Assembly (NCBI RefSeq): GCF_048544455.1 | Contig: NC_133536.1 | Coordinates: 194,063,325-194,127,324, forward strand | DNA length: 64,000 nucleotides | Direction of reading: 5' to 3' | Source: Silene latifolia | Lineage: Eukaryota > Streptophyta > Magnoliopsida > Caryophyllales > Caryophyllaceae | Part shown: in pieces, positions 59,990 through 64,000 of the stretch | How the letters are laid out: each line of letters opens with the position of its first letter | How positions within the stretch are numbered: the first letter of the stretch is position 1 | Made by a program: the position numbers and the translations under genes | Notes under the pieces: generated by a model | Seen by the model: only the letters and a program-made list of their open reading frames with translations | What the model was told of the DNA's origin: nothing | The model's database searches: none

Positions 59990-60714
59990 TGATAAAGTTA
60001 TTTTTAGTCGTTGGCATATCAAAATAAATCCTATTCTCAACTAACTAGTAGCTAGCAGTAAGAAAGGGTCGAATCCACAGGGAGGCGAATTAATTAATCT
60101 AGTTTATCTATGTTTAAGTTCGTCTTAAAGGTAACAATTTTATGAGATTTTGTTTGTTTGATTTCTAAACTAATTGCAAGGTAAATAAAGACAAATTGAA
60201 TAATATTGAAGATTCTATGGATTGGGTTCACTAGGTAGTCATCCAAGGGTGAGATTTAGTTCATTGATTGAGCAATTTATATTGTTGAAAGTCAAATAAT
60301 CGGTTGATTCTAATATGTCTTTTTAGATCTAACTTAACATGCAATCGCTAATAGTGCGTACTCGATCGAGCCTACTTGTACTCGATCGAGTACACTCATA
60401 GTTGATCGAGCTTGCTTGGGCTCGATCGAGGATCTTTCCTGTTTCAGCTCTTTTCTTCGTGTTGTCTTCTTCACTTCTCTTCCTTTATTATTTTAGATTA
60501 TCGTGCCATGCTCCGTGTATTTCTTCATGCCCACTCCGCGGTGCTCACTTCATTCCTTTGCTCCATTAATGCATCATTCCCGCATTTAAACACGAAATAG
60601 CGGAAGTATCGACATTCTAACATAAAAGGCATGTAATTAATATAAATTAGCACGAAAACCGTATCAAAAGTAGCTAAGGGAAGGCATAAATATGCATATA
60701 ATTATGACTCATCA
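59990..60714 (-). repeat. LTR of Athila-like element
   Basis: Minus strand starts TGATGAGTCATAATTATATG and ends AACTTTATCA; about 725 bp. Shares with the inner array LTRs the CTCCCTGTGGATTCGACCCT-type U5 block and CTCGATCGAG palindromes (60360-60430). The left boundary is set by the PBS; the right one (60714) by the TG and similarity of the start, so it is less certain. Confidence 0.75.
60355..60432. repeat. CTCGATCGAG palindrome cluster in Athila LTR
   Basis: gtactcgatcgagcc, gtactcgatcgagtac, gttgatcgagc and gctcgatcgagg at about 20-bp spacing. Confidence 0.88.
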
Positions 60715-61640
60715 GTGATGACTACCAGCATCTGTCTCCAGTCAAAACTCGGTTTTGGCTCAATCAATCCGTATTTTGATCATGTTATGCATGTTTTATC
60801 ATGTTAAAGTCATGAAAACAGATAAAAAGAACATGAAATAAGAGGATTAATTATAGCCTCATACTTACATGCTATGTTGCTTGACGAGAAATCGACAAAA
60901 GTGTAAAAGCTTGTGAGTCGGAAAACTCGATTTAAAACCGATTTTGTAAAATATGGAGTGTTGTTTTGCTTTAGTGATGGTGTAGTTGGTCGAAGTGTTA
61001 AGGTAAGTGATTTAATGCACGATGACGGTACCAAACAATGTGTAAGGTTCATATTTTAAATCGGTTGGTCGAAAGTACGTGTCGATTATTGACTTGAGAA
61101 GTCGGGGTCTAGAATGTTAAGAGGTAAAAGAAGGGGAGGAGTCTCGCGTACTTTAAAATGGTGGCATTTGAGGGGTATTTATAGAGGATTTGTCTGGTGT
61201 TGTGCGTTTTGGGAGAGGTGGCTGTAAAAGCTGCTTGAAGAGGCGCGAGCATGTCCGCGTGTCTTCGAGTTGTCTTGTCTCTATCACGCATTTGAATTTG
61301 TGGTTTGTTTTATCCTAGTTTTGTAGGATATGATTGTACTTTACCATCAAGTATACCGGGTATGATTAGCATGGAAGCATTGTATGAGGTTTGTTTTTTG
61401 TGTTTTGACTCAGTTTGACTCGTTGTTGGAGTTGGGATTATAATTTCGAGTCCGTTTTTGGTCCGGTGTCGATTTTGACTCTAGTTAGTGTCATTGCGAC
61501 CCCGTCACCGTGCATAAAACACTCCATATATTTTTGAAATGTTTTGAAAATGCTTTAATTTTCGAAATCATTTTTTGAGTTTTCCGACGCGCAATTATAT
61601 AAACTGTCGCTCAAACGTAGCGATTCCTAAGCATGTTGTA
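60715..61640 (-). other. LTR- or UTR-like sequence, no gene
   Basis: No coding sequence supported. A TATA box (CTATAAATACCCC, minus strand, 61173-61185) resembles the one in the LTR at 63.6 kb, so part of this stretch is probably an LTR in minus orientation, but I could not find its ends. Confidence 0.45.
61176..61183 (-). promoter_or_regulatory. possible LTR TATA box
   Basis: TATAAATA on the minus strand in a GC-flanked setting (ggggtatttatagagg). Activity not shown. Confidence 0.45.
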
Positions 61641-62525
61641 GTCCGATAATCATCGGGTGTTTCTTGGGGATTCAACAGATACTGGGTATTCCACACCGTG
61701 CCAAAGGGATGCAATGCCCCCACGATGACACTTTATGATGGCACAACTGACCCCTTTGATCACGTCAGCCAGTATAAGTAAGAGATGATGGTGATATCAT
61801 CAGTTGGACATCTGAAGGAAGCCTGCATGTGTAAAGGATTTGGATCAAGACAGTCTGGAGCAGCCATGCAATGGTTCGTTAGTTTGCCAAACAAGTCCAT
61901 AGCAACCTTCGCTGACTTGGTAAACACGTTCACTCAACAGTTTGCCAGCAGTAGGAAGTCTGAGAAGTATACCAGCGACCTCTATAGGGTGGTTCAAGGG
62001 TTCGACGAAAAGATCAGAAATTTCCTCATCAGGTTTAACAAAGAGAAGGTAGCAATACGGGAATGTGATGTGCCAACAACAGTAGTGGCATTCAGGCAGG
62101 GACTCAATCAGGATTCAGAGCTGTACAAAGAATTGACCAGGCATCCTTGCCGAACCTTTGAAGATGTTCAAGCCAAGGCAACAACAACATGAGGTTAGAA
62201 GAAAATGTGCTAGCTAGAAGAAGCCTACGAAGTATGGAAAGGACAAGTAAGAAATCTGCATCAGAAAAGAAAGAGGAAAGACCCAAACATTACAATAGGA
62301 TAGTGAATAAGGTTGAGGACATGCAAGATACTCAGTCACTTCCTAGATTGAGTGAGTACAGATTCACAACAGGAATGGCATGACTTCTCCTGGCGATAAA
62401 GGAGCTAGGAGTTAAGGTGAAATGGCCCAGGCCATCAGCAGAAGAGCAGGAGTGGAGAAAGGATAACAAGAAGAAGTGTGAGTTCCAAGTTAACATTGGG
62501 CATTGGTCGGACACTAACTATATCT
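61641..62525 (+). pseudogene. Tat/Ogre-type gypsy gag fragment
   Basis: Plus strand. LYDGTTDPFDHVSQYK, a TAA, then an open stretch from 61785 with CMCKGFGSRQSGAAMQWF, ATFADLVNTFTQQFASSRK, VAFRQGLNQDSELYKELT and CRTFEDVQAKA: the Retrotrans_gag pattern of Tat-clade elements (YDGTTDP; AxxWFxxLP; FxxQFASSRK). A frameshift near 62185 and a stop at 62381 follow; homology continues in frame to about 62525 (KELGVKVKWPRP; CEFQVNIGHWSDT). It then breaks at an LTR of another element. No protease or RT follows. Confidence 0.85.
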
Positions 62526-63592
62526 TTTCGGTAACTTCTCGTTAGGAGCACCTAGACCAAAACACAATTTATAGCTTCACAAACAACTCTACAATTAGTA
62601 AAGAGGCAAGTAAAGGTCGGATCCCAAGGGACGGGAATTGAGATGAGATTTCTATTGAAACTAGTGGTGTCTTAGGGGTGTCACAATTTGGGTTGATGTA
62701 GAAGGTCACTAAACTAAATAGCAATGAAAGTAAACAAGCAAGATGAATTAAAAGGGTTGTAAACAATTGATAAAAAGCACTAGGGTGTCATGGGGTCATA
62801 TGAGATTCATGGGAATTGATCATACAAACATGTTCTCAAATTATAAGCAATCAATTATTGTTGTGATGGATTGAGTTATTGGGTTATATCTTACAATCCT
62901 AGGAATGTTTGGGTCCCGGAGCCGAATCGATTAGATTGTACAACACCTACAAGTCGACTTAGTCTTCCCTACTCAACAACATGCATGGTCTAATGAGACT
63001 CGAGTTGGTTTATGTCTTATAAGTCTCATTGAAAAGGTAGGTGATGGGTAAAAAATGCAAGGATTCATAGGCTCGCATTTCATCAAACATAACATGTGCA
63101 TGAGTTGAGATCAAAACAAGCAAGCAAATAAACCATGAAAGCATATTAATTTAAGCATGAATCATTCCCCATGTTGGTTTCCCCTAATTACCCATTAACC
63201 CTAGCTAGGTGACTACTCACTCATTATCATGTTGAACATGCTAGCAAGGTTGTCAATCATACCAACAAAGTGAAACATGATGAATAAATGAAAGTAATTA
63301 ACAATAATTAAAAAGGGATTAAGAGAATTATACCTACTAATGATTCCAATAATAAAGCAAAGAATAAAAGAAGTACTTGATGCTTGATTGAGAGGTTGTC
63401 AATCTCCCAACAATAACCCAAATAATCTTCAATTACCCAAAATAAAGGATGAACAAAAGAGAGATTAAGGAAATAAAACTTGTATTAAAACTTGATTAAT
63501 TGTTGATTACAAAACTAAAGACAGATTTGATTGATATTAACTACTCTAAGAATTGATAAGAAGAACATGCTCTTCCAATTAGACTAATGGGG

Positions 63593-63600
63593 TATTTATA
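63593..63600 (-). promoter_or_regulatory. LTR TATA box
   Basis: TATAAATA on the minus strand (ggggtatttatagtgggg on plus), well placed within the LTR-like sequence. Confidence 0.55.
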
Positions 63601-63779
63601 GTGGGGATTAGGTGTAGGAATTAGGGTTAACTAAGGGCTTAAATGACGATTAAGTCCCTACTTAGGGAAACGCCGGTATTTTCTGAAGGATGGGCATCTT
63701 TCTTGAAGCTTGAAGAAACGAAGTTGCGCTGTCTTGGAATCCGTGCGTCTTAGGCTCGGGACGGCTGGATTCCTGTGTT

Positions 63780-63900
63780 TCTGCCCAGGCGTCTTTGGGA
63801 GAAGACGGGCATCTTCTGGGGTTGCTGCCCGGGCGTCTTGTAAGGAAGACGCACGGATTGTCGAGGTGGAGGACGGGCGTCTTCTAGGGAAGACGCACTG
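63780..63900. repeat. GGGCGTCTTC/GAAGACGC inverted motif cluster
   Basis: About seven reiterations of (g/c)gggcgtctt and gaagacgca(c/t) alternating at 10-30-bp spacing, in the U3 part of the LTR. Confidence 0.85.
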
Positions 63901-64000
63901 GTTGTCATGCAGCGTGCTTTCTTCTTCTTTTCTTCCCTTTTCTTCATAAAATCCTTGGGGATTTCCTCGGGGATGCAAGGATCTTTTCTCATCATTGCCC

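Larger units (their letters stand above)
62526..64000 (-). repeat. LTR (minus strand), R-U5 and part of U3, runs off right edge
   Basis: The minus strand reads, 5' to 3': a U3 with repeated GAAGACGC/GCGTCTTC motifs, a TATA box at 63600-63593, then a long R-U5 ending CCCGTCCCTTGGGATCCGAC...TTTGGTCTAGGTGCTCC near 62540. That U5 block parallels those of the Athila-like LTRs here (CCCTGTGGAGATCGACCCTA). The exact inner end is unclear and no PBS follows; it abuts the Tat gag fragment, so it may be a solo LTR or one end of a deleted element. No gene. Confidence 0.6.

Noticed and set aside
1-64000. Integrated pararetrovirus (caulimovirus-like) sequence
   Set aside because: All reverse transcriptases seen are Copia or LINE type by motif order (YVDD after integrase; FADD with zf-RVT); no movement-protein or coat-protein-like ORFs.

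Overview
This window is plant nuclear DNA from a repeat-rich (heterochromatic-type) region. The evidence is Angela/BARE-like Copia elements, Athila-like and Tat-like Ty3/gypsy elements, plant LINEs with a zf-RVT C-terminus, and a CACTA (En/Spm) transposon with a spliced, TNP1-like second gene. The species cannot be fixed from the sequence. I see no bacterial features, no RNA genes and only one possible host gene: an F-box-like fragment at 4.4-5.0 kb, cut off by a retrotransposon.

The main feature is a four-level nest, and nearly every level can be read at base resolution. Level 0 is a minus-strand Athila-like gypsy element: LTR 59990-60714, PBS 59968-59985, gag from about 59880 downwards, protease at 8.76-9.65 kb. 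Level 1 is a roughly 48.3-kb CACTA transposon (10264-58597) inserted in that gag, with terminal CACTA...TAGTG, palindromic subterminal repeats, a broken tnp2 gene and a TNP1-like gene, all on the minus strand. Level 2 consists of insertions within the CACTA: an Angela-like Copia array (13974-51419, TSD gtaca) and a 3.26-kb LTR-like block (51919-55181), both inside tnp2, and a LINE (56058-57400, 17-bp TSD) upstream of it. Level 3 is a second LTR-element array (21235-41407, TSD ataat) inside the first Angela unit.

The two nested LTR arrays are the most unusual content. The Angela array is LTR-internal-LTR-internal-LTR (three LTRs, two units of about 8.01 kb) with one TSD pair around the whole. 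The inner array has five LTRs and four internals (units of about 4.69 kb), again with one TSD pair. Its internals carry only one short ORF: a minimal gag-like core followed by an acidic tail. It therefore looks like a non-autonomous TR-GAG-type relative of Athila, amplified head-to-tail. Both Angela copies share the same inactivating lesions, so the duplication arose from an already dead copy.

Flanks. 1-4392 holds a minus-strand Copia element running off the left edge, with a rearranged second LTR start that truncates the F-box-like ORF. 5.0-6.6 kb holds 120-130-bp tandem repeats. 6.7-8.46 kb is a 5'-truncated minus-strand LINE flanked by (TA)n. 60.7-64 kb holds LTR-like sequence, a degenerate Tat-type gag on the plus strand, and part of another minus-strand LTR running off the right edge.

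A short palindrome, CTCGATCGAG, is clustered in the LTRs and internals of the inner array, in the Athila LTR and inside the Athila gag-protease linker. Differences between the near-identical array units concentrate at CG/CNG sites and homopolymers. This may be partly an assembly or basecalling effect, so the frameshifts in array copies should be treated with care.
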